From NCBI RefSeq assembly GCF_000425345.1, contig NZ_AUDG01000003.1:62001-126000 (forward strand): a stretch of 64,000 nucleotides of DNA, written 5' to 3'. A program made the translations under genes and the position numbers. The notes beneath the pieces are model-generated. The model was given only the letters and a program-made list of their open reading frames with translations, was not told the DNA's origin and did no database searches. The stretch comes from Rheinheimera baltica DSM 14885 (GTDB lineage Bacteria > Pseudomonadota > Gammaproteobacteria > Enterobacterales > Alteromonadaceae). This document shows, piece by piece, positions 55,165 to 62,721 of this stretch. Each line of letters begins with the position of its first letter. The stretch's first letter is position 1.

Positions 55165-56769
55165 ATGAATACACGTATCAGCCGTGCTGGCTTAACAATA
55201 AATGCGCCGTTAAATGCACAATATGACACCATTCTTACCGAGCAAGCCTGCAGTTTGCTGGTTGAGCTGACACGCGAATTTCGGCCCCGATTAAACGCAT
55301 TGCTAGCAGAACGTCAGGCTGCACAGCAAAAATATGACGCGGGTGGGGTGCCAGATTTTCTGCCACAAACTGCTAATATTCGTCAGTCAGATTGGCAGGT
55401 TGCAGCCATACCAGACGATTTACAGGACCGTCGGGTTGAAATTACCGGGCCGGTAGATCGCAAGATGATTATTAATGCGCTAAATGCTGATGTAAAAGTA
55501 TTTATGGCCGACTTTGAAGACTCGCAGGCGCCAAGCTGGGCTGGTGTCATTGAGGGGCAAATTAACCTGCGTGATGCCAATCTTGGCACTATAAGTTATA
55601 CCGATGCGCAAAGTGGCAAAAATTATGCGTTGCAAGACAAGCCTGCATTATTAATCGCCCGCGTACGGGGTTTACATTTGTGGGAGAAGCATTTACTGGT
55701 AGATGGTGAGCAAATTCCGGGTTCATTGGTCGATTTTGCGTTGTATTTCCTGCATAACTACCAAACTCGTTTAGCTAATGGCACCGGCGTTTATTTTTAT
55801 TTACCAAAATTACAAAGCCACTTAGAAGCCAAGTGGTGGGATGATGTGTTTCGGTATACCGAGCAAAAGTTTGCTCAACCTATTGGGACCGTTCGCGCTA
55901 CGGTGTTGATTGAAACCCTGCCAGCCGTCTTTGAGATGGACGAAATTCTATACATGCTGCGAGAGCACATCGTGGCATTAAACTGTGGCCGCTGGGATTA
56001 TATTTTTAGTTATATAAAGACATTAAAAAATCATGCTGATCGTGTGTTACCGGACAGGCAAGTGGTTAGCATGAAACAGCCTTTTTTAAATGCCTACTCG
56101 CGTTTGCTGGTTAAAACCTGTCATAAACGCGGTGCGTTGGCGATGGGCGGTATGGCCGCCTTTATTCCGTCAAAAGATACGACTGAAAATGCGGCTATTT
56201 TAGCAAAAGTGACGGCTGATAAAGAGCTTGAAGCCAGTAATGGGCATGATGGTACCTGGGTGGCGCATCCTGGTTTGGCCGCTACGGCCAATAGCGTGTT
56301 TGCGACATACCTGGCAGGCGGTAAGAAAAACCAACTGGATGTTAGCCGTGCTGACGATGAGGATATTACCGCTGCACAGCTGTTAGAACCGTGCGATGGC
56401 GAGCGCACAGAAGAGGGCATGCAAACCAATATTCGTGTGGCCTTACAATATATCGCTGCTTGGATTAGCGGCAAAGGGTGTGTGCCTATTTATGGATTGA
56501 TGGAAGATGCTGCTACTGCAGAAATTTCTCGTACGTCTATTTGGCAATGGATTAAACATGGTAAGAGCTTGAGTAACGGCAAGCTTATTACCAAAACCTT
56601 ATTTGCGTCTATGTTAGAGGAAGAGGCAAAAGTGGTTCGGGCAGAAGTAGGTGAAGTGTTATGGGCGGAGCAAAATTTCGACCGGGCGCAAACGTTACTG
56701 CTGGATATCACGACTTCTGATCAGCTGGTAGATTTCCTAACCCTGCCGGCTTATCAGTTACTTGATTAA
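55165..56769 (+). CDS. aceB: Malate synthase A
   Basis: Condenses glyoxylate with acetyl-CoA to malate in the glyoxylate shunt, needed for growth on acetate or fatty acids. The 534-residue protein matches the A-type length (E. coli 533) and shows GPVDRKMIINALNADVKVFMADFEDSQAPSW, the RGLHLWEKH loop and the NCGRWDYIFSYIKTLKNH block. AAAGGA precedes the ATG. It is followed by a strong terminator and lies near its pathway partner aceA, with a LysR gene between. Confidence 0.98.
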   Translation: MNTRISRAGLTINAPLNAQYDTILTEQACSLLVELTREFRPRLNALLAERQAAQQKYDAGGVPDFLPQTANIRQSDWQVAAIPDDLQDRRVEITGPVDRKMIINALNADVKVFMADFEDSQAPSWAGVIEGQINLRDANLGTISYTDAQSGKNYALQDKPALLIARVRGLHLWEKHLLVDGEQIPGSLVDFALYFLHNYQTRLANGTGVYFYLPKLQSHLEAKWWDDVFRYTEQKFAQPIGTVRATVLIETLPAVFEMDEILYMLREHIVALNCGRWDYIFSYIKTLKNHADRVLPDRQVVSMKQPFLNAYSRLLVKTCHKRGALAMGGMAAFIPSKDTTENAAILAKVTADKELEASNGHDGTWVAHPGLAATANSVFATYLAGGKKNQLDVSRADDEDITAAQLLEPCDGERTEEGMQTNIRVALQYIAAWISGKGCVPIYGLMEDAATAEISRTSIWQWIKHGKSLSNGKLITKTLFASMLEEEAKVVRAEVGEVLWAEQNFDRAQTLLLDITTSDQLVDFLTLPAYQLLD

Positions 56770-56790
56770 CGAGTAAACCCGTAATGCAAA

Positions 56791-56821
56791 AGGCGCTGAC
56801 TTGCTGACAGCGCCTTTTTTA
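56791..56821 (+). terminator. Rho-independent terminator after aceB
   Basis: AGGCGCTG / CAGCGCCT (56791-56798 with 56808-56815), an 8-base stem followed by six T. Confidence 0.9.
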
Positions 56822-56849
56822 TGTGTTTTAACAGCACAATAAAGGATGA

Positions 56850-57062
56850 GCAGGAACCCCGTTTTGGTCGGCACAGAGTGTCTGAGTGAGTGCGCCAGCG
56901 CAAACGAGTTGCTGTGACGAGCCAAAGCGGGTGTTACGGCTCGTCCTAAGCTCAAAGGCCGGGATAAAACACTTTTCCTCTTTCGCCGGGGCAACTCGCC
57001 CTTATGCCTACGGCAGGGCTCAGACACTCCCCGACTCTTTCGAAAAATGTTTTATCCCTGTC
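56850..57062. repeat. Structured intergenic element with interlaced inverted repeats
   Basis: In the 301-base gap between the convergent aceB and LysR genes. Arm pair A: 56876-56886 with 57019-57029 (11 bases, AGTGTCTGAG core). Arm pair B: 56961-56971 with 57048-57058 (11 bases, GGGATAAAACA), extended by further matches to 56976/57043. Their order is A-B-A'-B', which is interlaced, so the two stems together would make a pseudoknot-like fold rather than a nested hairpin. A third pair, ACGAGCC/GGCTCGT, lies near 56917-56944. No convincing coding sequence. It could be a dispersed element or structured RNA. Confidence 0.6.
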
Positions 57063-57070
57063 TGGAAGGT

Positions 57071-58009
57071 TCAGTTCAATTCATCTGCGGTTTCGCCAAT
57101 CAGCCGGCGAAACCATATATGGCTGGCATCCTGGTGCAGCAACGGGCTCCAAATCATCTTTAATTCAATTGACGGTATGGCAAAAGGTGGGTCCATAATG
57201 GCCATGGTTGCATCATTTTCATACAATTTTGCTGCACGGCTAGGTAAGGTAGCAATTAAATCAATACCTACAGCTAAGTGCATAGCAACATGGTAATTAC
57301 GCGTAAAAACGGAAATATTGCGCTGTTTACCCAGCTTGGCAAGCGCTTCATCAACCCAGCCCAGCTTTTGTACGTCTTTTGGATCCATTCCAACGCCAAC
57401 ACCAAAACCAGTTTTACTAACCCAAATATGCTGTGCTTTTAAGTAACTGTCTAAAGTAAAGTTTTTCAACACAGGGTTTTTGGCGTTGATTAAACAAGAG
57501 AAGCTATCGCGCCAGACTGTTTTTTGATGAAATGATTGTGGCAGTTGATCAAAACGGTTTATTGCCATGTCGACCTTACCGTTTTCCACATCGTGAAAGG
57601 TGACATCGGATGGCGTCATAATATCCAGGCTGGTAAGTGGCGCCAGCACGCGCATTTTCTTTAACAACGCCGGTATTAACGTTGAAGCAGCATAATCGCT
57701 GGCCATAATACGAAACACGCGTTGGCTGTTGAGTGGCTCGAAGTCTTTATTTGGCTGTAGTGTTTCTTCCAAGGTAAGTAATACACCGCGAACTATGGGT
57801 GCCAGCTCACGCGCGCGCTCTGTTGGTACCATGCCATCTGACGTGCGCACTAAAATAGGATCGCTAAGTAAATCACGTAGCCGCTTCAAGCCGTTGCTCA
57901 TGGCGGGTTGTGTAATGTTGAGTTGGTTAGCTGCCCGGGTAACATTTTTTTCTCGCAGTAACACATCCAGATACACCAGCAGGTTTAAATCCATTTTATT
58001 AATATTCAT
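57071..58009 (-). CDS. LysR-family regulator between aceB and aceA
   Basis: 312-residue regulator: an N-terminal winged helix-turn-helix (MDLNLLVYLDVLLREKNVTRAANQLNITQPAMSNGLKRLRDLL) and a C-terminal substrate-binding effector domain. It is transcribed divergently from aceA, with 228 bases between, and points back toward aceB, so regulation of the glyoxylate genes is likely. A T-N11-A dyad (ATTCA-N9-TGAAT, 58031-58049) lies just upstream and could be its autoregulatory site. The inducer is unknown, with glyoxylate-pathway intermediates plausible. Confidence 0.92.
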   Translation of the reverse strand: MNINKMDLNLLVYLDVLLREKNVTRAANQLNITQPAMSNGLKRLRDLLSDPILVRTSDGMVPTERARELAPIVRGVLLTLEETLQPNKDFEPLNSQRVFRIMASDYAASTLIPALLKKMRVLAPLTSLDIMTPSDVTFHDVENGKVDMAINRFDQLPQSFHQKTVWRDSFSCLINAKNPVLKNFTLDSYLKAQHIWVSKTGFGVGVGMDPKDVQKLGWVDEALAKLGKQRNISVFTRNYHVAMHLAVGIDLIATLPSRAAKLYENDATMAIMDPPFAIPSIELKMIWSPLLHQDASHIWFRRLIGETADELN

Positions 58010-58030
58010 TGTTTAAATAGTCCTGCCAAT

Positions 58031-58049
58031 ATTCATAACTTAACTGAAT
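58031..58049. promoter_or_regulatory. Candidate LysR-type T-N11-A site upstream of lysR/aceA
   Basis: ATTCA-N9-TGAAT, an imperfect palindrome with the T-N11-A core used by LysR proteins, 22 bases upstream of the regulator start in the divergent region with aceA. Location fits autoregulation. Confidence 0.4.
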
Positions 58050-58098
58050 CATAGCATTAGCGGCGGGATCGGCGTCAAGCCTACTTTGGTATTAATGC

Positions 58099-58114
58099 TG
58101 TGAATGGCCAGCAT
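58099..58114 (+). promoter_or_regulatory. Shared 16-base motif upstream of aceA
   Basis: TGTGAATGGCCAGCAT, matching the motif before aceB with one difference. Here it is part of the dyad ATGCTG-N8-CAGCAT (58095-58114), a form a dimeric regulator could bind. See the aceB site. Confidence 0.6.
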
Positions 58115-58237
58115 CACAAAAATCACCTTTATGAATTATGGAAATGAAACCTATAGTGTAATGCAACAGGTTAAACGTCAGCCTGAAAACAGTCAGCGTC
58201 CGGCAAGCCGGGCAATAAGCAATAAGAGGATACTGCT

Positions 58238-59833
58238 ATGTCAGCTTACCAAGATGCAATACAACATATCGCGCAATTACGTCAGCAAAATGGTGGTGCC
58301 TGGAGCGCCATTAATCCAGAATCTGCCGCCAGAATGCAGGCACAAAACCGCTTTCATACCGGACTGGATATTGCTAAATACACCGCTAAAATTATGCGCG
58401 AAGATATGGCGGCTTACGACGCAGACAGCAGTAAGTACACGCAATCACTAGGGTGCTGGCATGGCTTTGTGGGTCAGCAAAAACTGATCGCGATTAAGAA
58501 ACATTTCGGCACGACAAAAAGAAAATACCTGTATTTGTCGGGTTGGATGATAGCAGCGCTGCGTTCAGACTTTGGCCCTTTACCTGATCAGTCTATGCAC
58601 GAAAAAACCGCTGTACCGGCCTTAATTGAAGAGTTATATACCTTTTTAAAGCAAGCTGATGCGCGTGAGCTGGGCGGTCTGTTTCGAGAATTAGATGCAG
58701 CTAACGCAAAAGGTGACAGTGCTGCTGCGGCTGCGGTGCAAAGCAAAATTGACAACTTTGAAACTCACGTAGTGCCTATTATTGCCGACATTGACGCGGG
58801 CTTTGGTAATGAAGAAGCCACTTATTTGCTGGCAAAGAAAATGATTGAAGCAGGTGCTTGCGCTATTCAAATAGAAAATCAGGTATCTGATGAGAAGCAG
58901 TGTGGCCACCAAGATGGCAAAGTAACCGTGCCGCACGCTGATTTCTTAGCCAAAATTAACGCGGTTCGTTATGCTTTTTTAGAGCTGGGTGTTGACGACG
59001 GAATTATTGTTGCTCGAACCGATTCTTTGGGCGCGGGTTTAACCAAGCAAATTGCTGTAACCAACCAGGCTGGTGATTTGGGTGACTTATACAACAGTTT
59101 CCTCGATGGTGATGTCATTACGGGGGCCGACGATATTGCCAACGGCGATGTAGTGGTAAAAGCCAATGGTAAGCTGTTAAAGCCAAAACGTTTGGCCAGT
59201 GGTTTGTTCCAATTTAAACAAGGCAGTGGTATTGATCGTGTGGTGCTGGACTGTATTACCTCATTACAGCATGGCGCTGATTTGTTGTGGATTGAAACTG
59301 AAAAACCGCATGTAGGCCAGATTGCTGAAATGGTTAACCGTATCCGAGAAGTCGTGCCGAATGCCAAACTGGTTTACAACAATAGCCCAAGCTTTAACTG
59401 GACGCTGAATTTCCGCCAACAGGTGTTTGACGCCTGGAAAGGTGAAGGTAAAGACGTATCAGCGTATGACAGAGCGTTGTTGATGAGTGCTGAGTACGAT
59501 ACTACTGAACTGGCATTGGAAGCTGACAACCGTATTCGCACCTTTCAGGCCGATGGTGCACGTGAAGCAGGAATTTTCCATCACCTTATCACCTTACCTA
59601 CATACCATACTGCGGCCTTGTCTACTGACAATTTGGCCAAAGAGTACTTTGGTGCTGCGGGCATGCTGGGCTACGTTGAAGGCGTGCAACGAAAAGAAAT
59701 TCGGCAGGGTATTGCCTGTGTAAAACATCAGAATATGTCAGGATCTGACGTTGGCGATGATCACAAAGAATATTTCTCTGGCGAAGCAGCGCTAAAAGCG
59801 GGTGGTAAAGATAACACCATGAACCAATTTTAA
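58238..59833 (+). CDS. aceA: Isocitrate lyase
   Basis: Splits isocitrate into glyoxylate and succinate. The 531-residue enzyme is of the longer class known from Pseudomonas aeruginosa rather than the 434-residue E. coli type: the catalytic cysteine loop reads KQCGH (220-224; Cys222), as in that class, in place of KKCGH. IIADIDAGFGNEEATYLLAKKMIEAGA provides the Asp metal ligands. AGAGGA precedes the ATG. It forms the glyoxylate shunt with aceB and is divergent from the LysR gene. A strong terminator follows. Confidence 0.98.
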   Translation: MSAYQDAIQHIAQLRQQNGGAWSAINPESAARMQAQNRFHTGLDIAKYTAKIMREDMAAYDADSSKYTQSLGCWHGFVGQQKLIAIKKHFGTTKRKYLYLSGWMIAALRSDFGPLPDQSMHEKTAVPALIEELYTFLKQADARELGGLFRELDAANAKGDSAAAAAVQSKIDNFETHVVPIIADIDAGFGNEEATYLLAKKMIEAGACAIQIENQVSDEKQCGHQDGKVTVPHADFLAKINAVRYAFLELGVDDGIIVARTDSLGAGLTKQIAVTNQAGDLGDLYNSFLDGDVITGADDIANGDVVVKANGKLLKPKRLASGLFQFKQGSGIDRVVLDCITSLQHGADLLWIETEKPHVGQIAEMVNRIREVVPNAKLVYNNSPSFNWTLNFRQQVFDAWKGEGKDVSAYDRALLMSAEYDTTELALEADNRIRTFQADGAREAGIFHHLITLPTYHTAALSTDNLAKEYFGAAGMLGYVEGVQRKEIRQGIACVKHQNMSGSDVGDDHKEYFSGEAALKAGGKDNTMNQF

Positions 59834-59866
59834 CGTTTATGCTATGTGGTCAGGTAACTGACAGTT

Positions 59867-59894
59867 GGGCAGCCTAGTGGCTGCCCTTTTTTTT
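59867..59894 (+). terminator. Rho-independent terminator after aceA
   Basis: GGGCAGCC / GGCTGCCC, a perfect 8-base stem with a 4-base loop (59867-59874 with 59879-59886), followed by eight T. Confidence 0.93.
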
Positions 59895-60034
59895 ACATAA
59901 CCTCTTTTACAGCTCACTATGCTGTAAACATCTGGTAGTTTTAAATCAACCTAGGCTATAGTCTTAGTTTGTTTTAATGTTCAGCGCGTTGAATGTTAAA
60001 CTTGCTTGTCAGATAAGAATTCAATAGGGATGCT

Positions 60035-62656
60035 ATGAAGATGATATGGAATAAAAATGCATTGGCCGTTTTGGTTGCGACCACGCTGCTAACGGGTTGT
60101 TTTTCTGATGATGAAAACGCCGCCGCTGATGCTGGTGACGATATTACGGTCAAAGAGCGTCGTGCAATGCAATTGTCTACCGCCACTGCCACTGGTGAGG
60201 GCAATGTGAAGATTGCCTGGACGCAACTGTCTGGCCCACAGTTAATTATTACTGGCGGAAACACACTTACGCCGACAGTTATTGCGCAGTCCGTTGATGC
60301 CGACTCAGTTGCCCAGCTACGCATGATTGTAACTGACAGCAAAGGCCAGGTTGCTGAAGATACTATGAGCATAAACATCATTAATAACACTCTGCCAATA
60401 TTGAGTGGTGATGTTGAGGCTATAGCGGAAAAAACCGAAGTTTCTCTGACAGCTCCGGTGACCGATGACGGTGAAATACGAGCTATTCGATGGCAACAAA
60501 GCGCAGGACCGCTGGTAGAGTTAAGTCGTGATGACACCATGACGGTTGACTTTGTTGCGCCTGCGGTGACAGAACTAACAGCACTAACGTTTAAGTTGTT
60601 AGTGCAGGATGATGATGCAGAAGTTGCTGAACTGGAGTTTAGCGTTGATGTAACGCCAACCCTGGTTAACGTAGCATTAGATGGGCAAATAACCGGCGCG
60701 GATTTTAGCGGAGGGCAGGCCATACTCAACGGCGCGGCAGCACCGGTTATCAGTACAGTTGATGAAAACGGCGGTTTTTCTTTTACGTTACAGCTGGATG
60801 ATGATGCACTCGACACTGCGCTGTTAGCGATTGAAGTGACGTCAGCAACGGACAGCAGAGTTAAGTACAGTGCGTTACATTCCGGCTTTGCGGCACCGGT
60901 TGAGGTTTCGGCGCAAACAGCGGTAGCATCAGCTGCCAATAGTGCCGAAGATGACGGCAGTAATACTGTATCGGTAACTGCTGTATCAACGGCTTTATAC
61001 TCCTTACTTGTTGCGGCCAACAATGGTGTAGTGCCTGCCAATATTGATGCATTAATGGTTGTTGAGAAGTCAATAGATGCTGATGAGCTGGCAGAAGCGG
61101 CGGCTGTAGTAAAAATTCTGACAGATAATCCAGATATTATGTTACCCGAAGGTAGCACAGACTTTGTTGCGTTATTGCTGGACATCAATGCCTATAATGC
61201 TTTTGCTAACCAGCTTGAAACCGATCGACCTGGCCTTATTGCTGCTACGGTGCTGGCAATTATTGCCGATCCAATACTGACACCACCGTTAACTGCAGAG
61301 ACTGTAGCGCCATTATATTTTCAAACGTTTTCAGCCGCGCCCGGGTTTTTATCCCGCGGTGGAGAGCGCTGGCAATTTAACCCTGATGGTTCGGGTTCAC
61401 ATGCAGGTAGTTTTGGCGAAGCTGCATTTAACTGGCAATTACAGGATGGCAATATCGAGCTGCTTTATACCAGTCAATTTAAAGCCAACAGTTATCTGCT
61501 CTCTGTTGAAGTCGGCTCTGCTGGCTTGACGCAACAACAGGTTGATTGGTTAGTGGCCGACAATATTCAGCAAGTTGGTGTTACAGAGACAATAAATAAT
61601 GCAGAGCTGACCAGAGTAACAACAGGGCAAGCTATTGATACGTTTCGTCAAGTCGGTGTAAAACAACTCAAAGTGGGGCCGATAACAACGACTCAGGGCG
61701 TTGTTGAATCCACTGCTCAGGCCGATTTTACCAGCAATATTTTAATGCGTAAGCAGCTTAACTCAACCTTGGCTTTTAATGTTGATAATATGGCAGGCAC
61801 ATGGGCATTAAACACGTACTATGCGGTTAGCTTGCCAAACCAGGGCGGGGATGTAGCCAATTTTTATCTTGATCCGTTAAGTTTTAATGTCAATGGCACA
61901 GGGCAAGGCGTTTCAACGGGAAGAAGCTTCACCTGGCAAATTAATGAAGACAAGCTGGCCTTAGCAATGTCGGATGGCAGCCATATCAGCATTGAAATTA
62001 TGGACAAGTCTGGTAACGATTATCAGGTATTTACCAGCGTCTATGACGGTGCTGACAACCTTATTGCAGCACAAGCAGATTATGGTTTTAAAGCTTTGTT
62101 AAACGGGCAGGCTCAGCCGGCAAACTTAGGCAGCGTTTATTGGCAAACTATGATTAACTCCTGGAGCAAAGACAGCTGGGAAAATGGCCGTTTGTTGTTT
62201 TGCCAAGGCGATTCTCTTTGCGCAGCGCCTGCAGATACATACATACCAGTATTTGGCTGGCAGTTTACGACGGGGGGGACAGGCAATCAATATACTGCAG
62301 GTTACCCACTGAGTAGTGTGCCGCCAACCTTTGAAATAACCTCCAACCCGCTTAGCTGGCTAAAAACTAACCCTGTGTCAATGAATTTTACCTATGGTAG
62401 TAGTAAGCGTTTTTGGCAGCTACTTAAAGAAGAACAAGGCCTGCTTGGGCGCAGGCTGTATGTCAGAGAAGAGAATTTCAATGCGTCAACTGGAGCGCGC
62501 ACTATCGGTGGCAGAATAAATATCTATGAAGAAATTCCGGTAAATTATTGGAATGAAACGGCACCGCAAAACGCAAATCAGGTTCCAGGGTCAGACGTCA
62601 GCGCGACTCAGCGAACAGTGATAGAACCAACTAAACAACGTGTTGTTACGTTTTAA
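60035..62656 (+). CDS. Large lipoprotein of unknown function
   Basis: 873-residue exported protein with a lipobox ending in Cys22 (LLTGC) followed by an acidic stretch, so it is likely lipid-anchored. The N-terminal third has two or so Ig/PKD-like repeats (e.g. TATGEGNVKIAWTQLSGPQL and DDGEIRAIRWQQSAGPLVEL), typical of extracellular adhesive or scaffold proteins. The middle and C-terminal parts are beta-rich with Trp/Tyr blocks and are not recognised. AGGG precedes the ATG. It stands between terminators and is monocistronic. No enzyme motif was found. Confidence 0.88.
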   Translation: MKMIWNKNALAVLVATTLLTGCFSDDENAAADAGDDITVKERRAMQLSTATATGEGNVKIAWTQLSGPQLIITGGNTLTPTVIAQSVDADSVAQLRMIVTDSKGQVAEDTMSINIINNTLPILSGDVEAIAEKTEVSLTAPVTDDGEIRAIRWQQSAGPLVELSRDDTMTVDFVAPAVTELTALTFKLLVQDDDAEVAELEFSVDVTPTLVNVALDGQITGADFSGGQAILNGAAAPVISTVDENGGFSFTLQLDDDALDTALLAIEVTSATDSRVKYSALHSGFAAPVEVSAQTAVASAANSAEDDGSNTVSVTAVSTALYSLLVAANNGVVPANIDALMVVEKSIDADELAEAAAVVKILTDNPDIMLPEGSTDFVALLLDINAYNAFANQLETDRPGLIAATVLAIIADPILTPPLTAETVAPLYFQTFSAAPGFLSRGGERWQFNPDGSGSHAGSFGEAAFNWQLQDGNIELLYTSQFKANSYLLSVEVGSAGLTQQQVDWLVADNIQQVGVTETINNAELTRVTTGQAIDTFRQVGVKQLKVGPITTTQGVVESTAQADFTSNILMRKQLNSTLAFNVDNMAGTWALNTYYAVSLPNQGGDVANFYLDPLSFNVNGTGQGVSTGRSFTWQINEDKLALAMSDGSHISIEIMDKSGNDYQVFTSVYDGADNLIAAQADYGFKALLNGQAQPANLGSVYWQTMINSWSKDSWENGRLLFCQGDSLCAAPADTYIPVFGWQFTTGGTGNQYTAGYPLSSVPPTFEITSNPLSWLKTNPVSMNFTYGSSKRFWQLLKEEQGLLGRRLYVREENFNASTGARTIGGRINIYEEIPVNYWNETAPQNANQVPGSDVSATQRTVIEPTKQRVVTF

Positions 62657-62657
62657 T

Positions 62658-62696
62658 CAAATAGCGGCCATGGATAAATTCCATGGCCGCTATTTG
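62658..62696. terminator. 17-base perfect hairpin between convergent genes
   Basis: Arms 62658-62674 and 62680-62696 are perfect complements with a 5-base loop (core GCGGCCATGG). A-rich/T-rich ends are short, so it resembles a bidirectional terminator or a structured boundary between the lipoprotein and the kinase gene. Confidence 0.75.
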
Positions 62697-62721
62697 GATG
62701 CAGGCTTATCGATCGTTCTAA

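Noticed and set aside
56886..57296. 136-residue open frame on the plus strand across the structured element into the LysR gene
   Set aside because: It overlaps the 3' end of a well-supported LysR gene and crosses the inverted repeats; the composition is not protein-like.
58099..58118. CRP site upstream of aceA (TGTGA...TCACA)
   Set aside because: The half-sites are 10 bases apart rather than the 6 needed by CRP; the shared aceA/aceB motif explains the sequence better.
59974..61188. 404-residue open frame on the minus strand
   Set aside because: It is antisense to the large lipoprotein, has a Ser/Thr/Ala-rich composition typical of a shadow frame and no independent ribosome site or family match.
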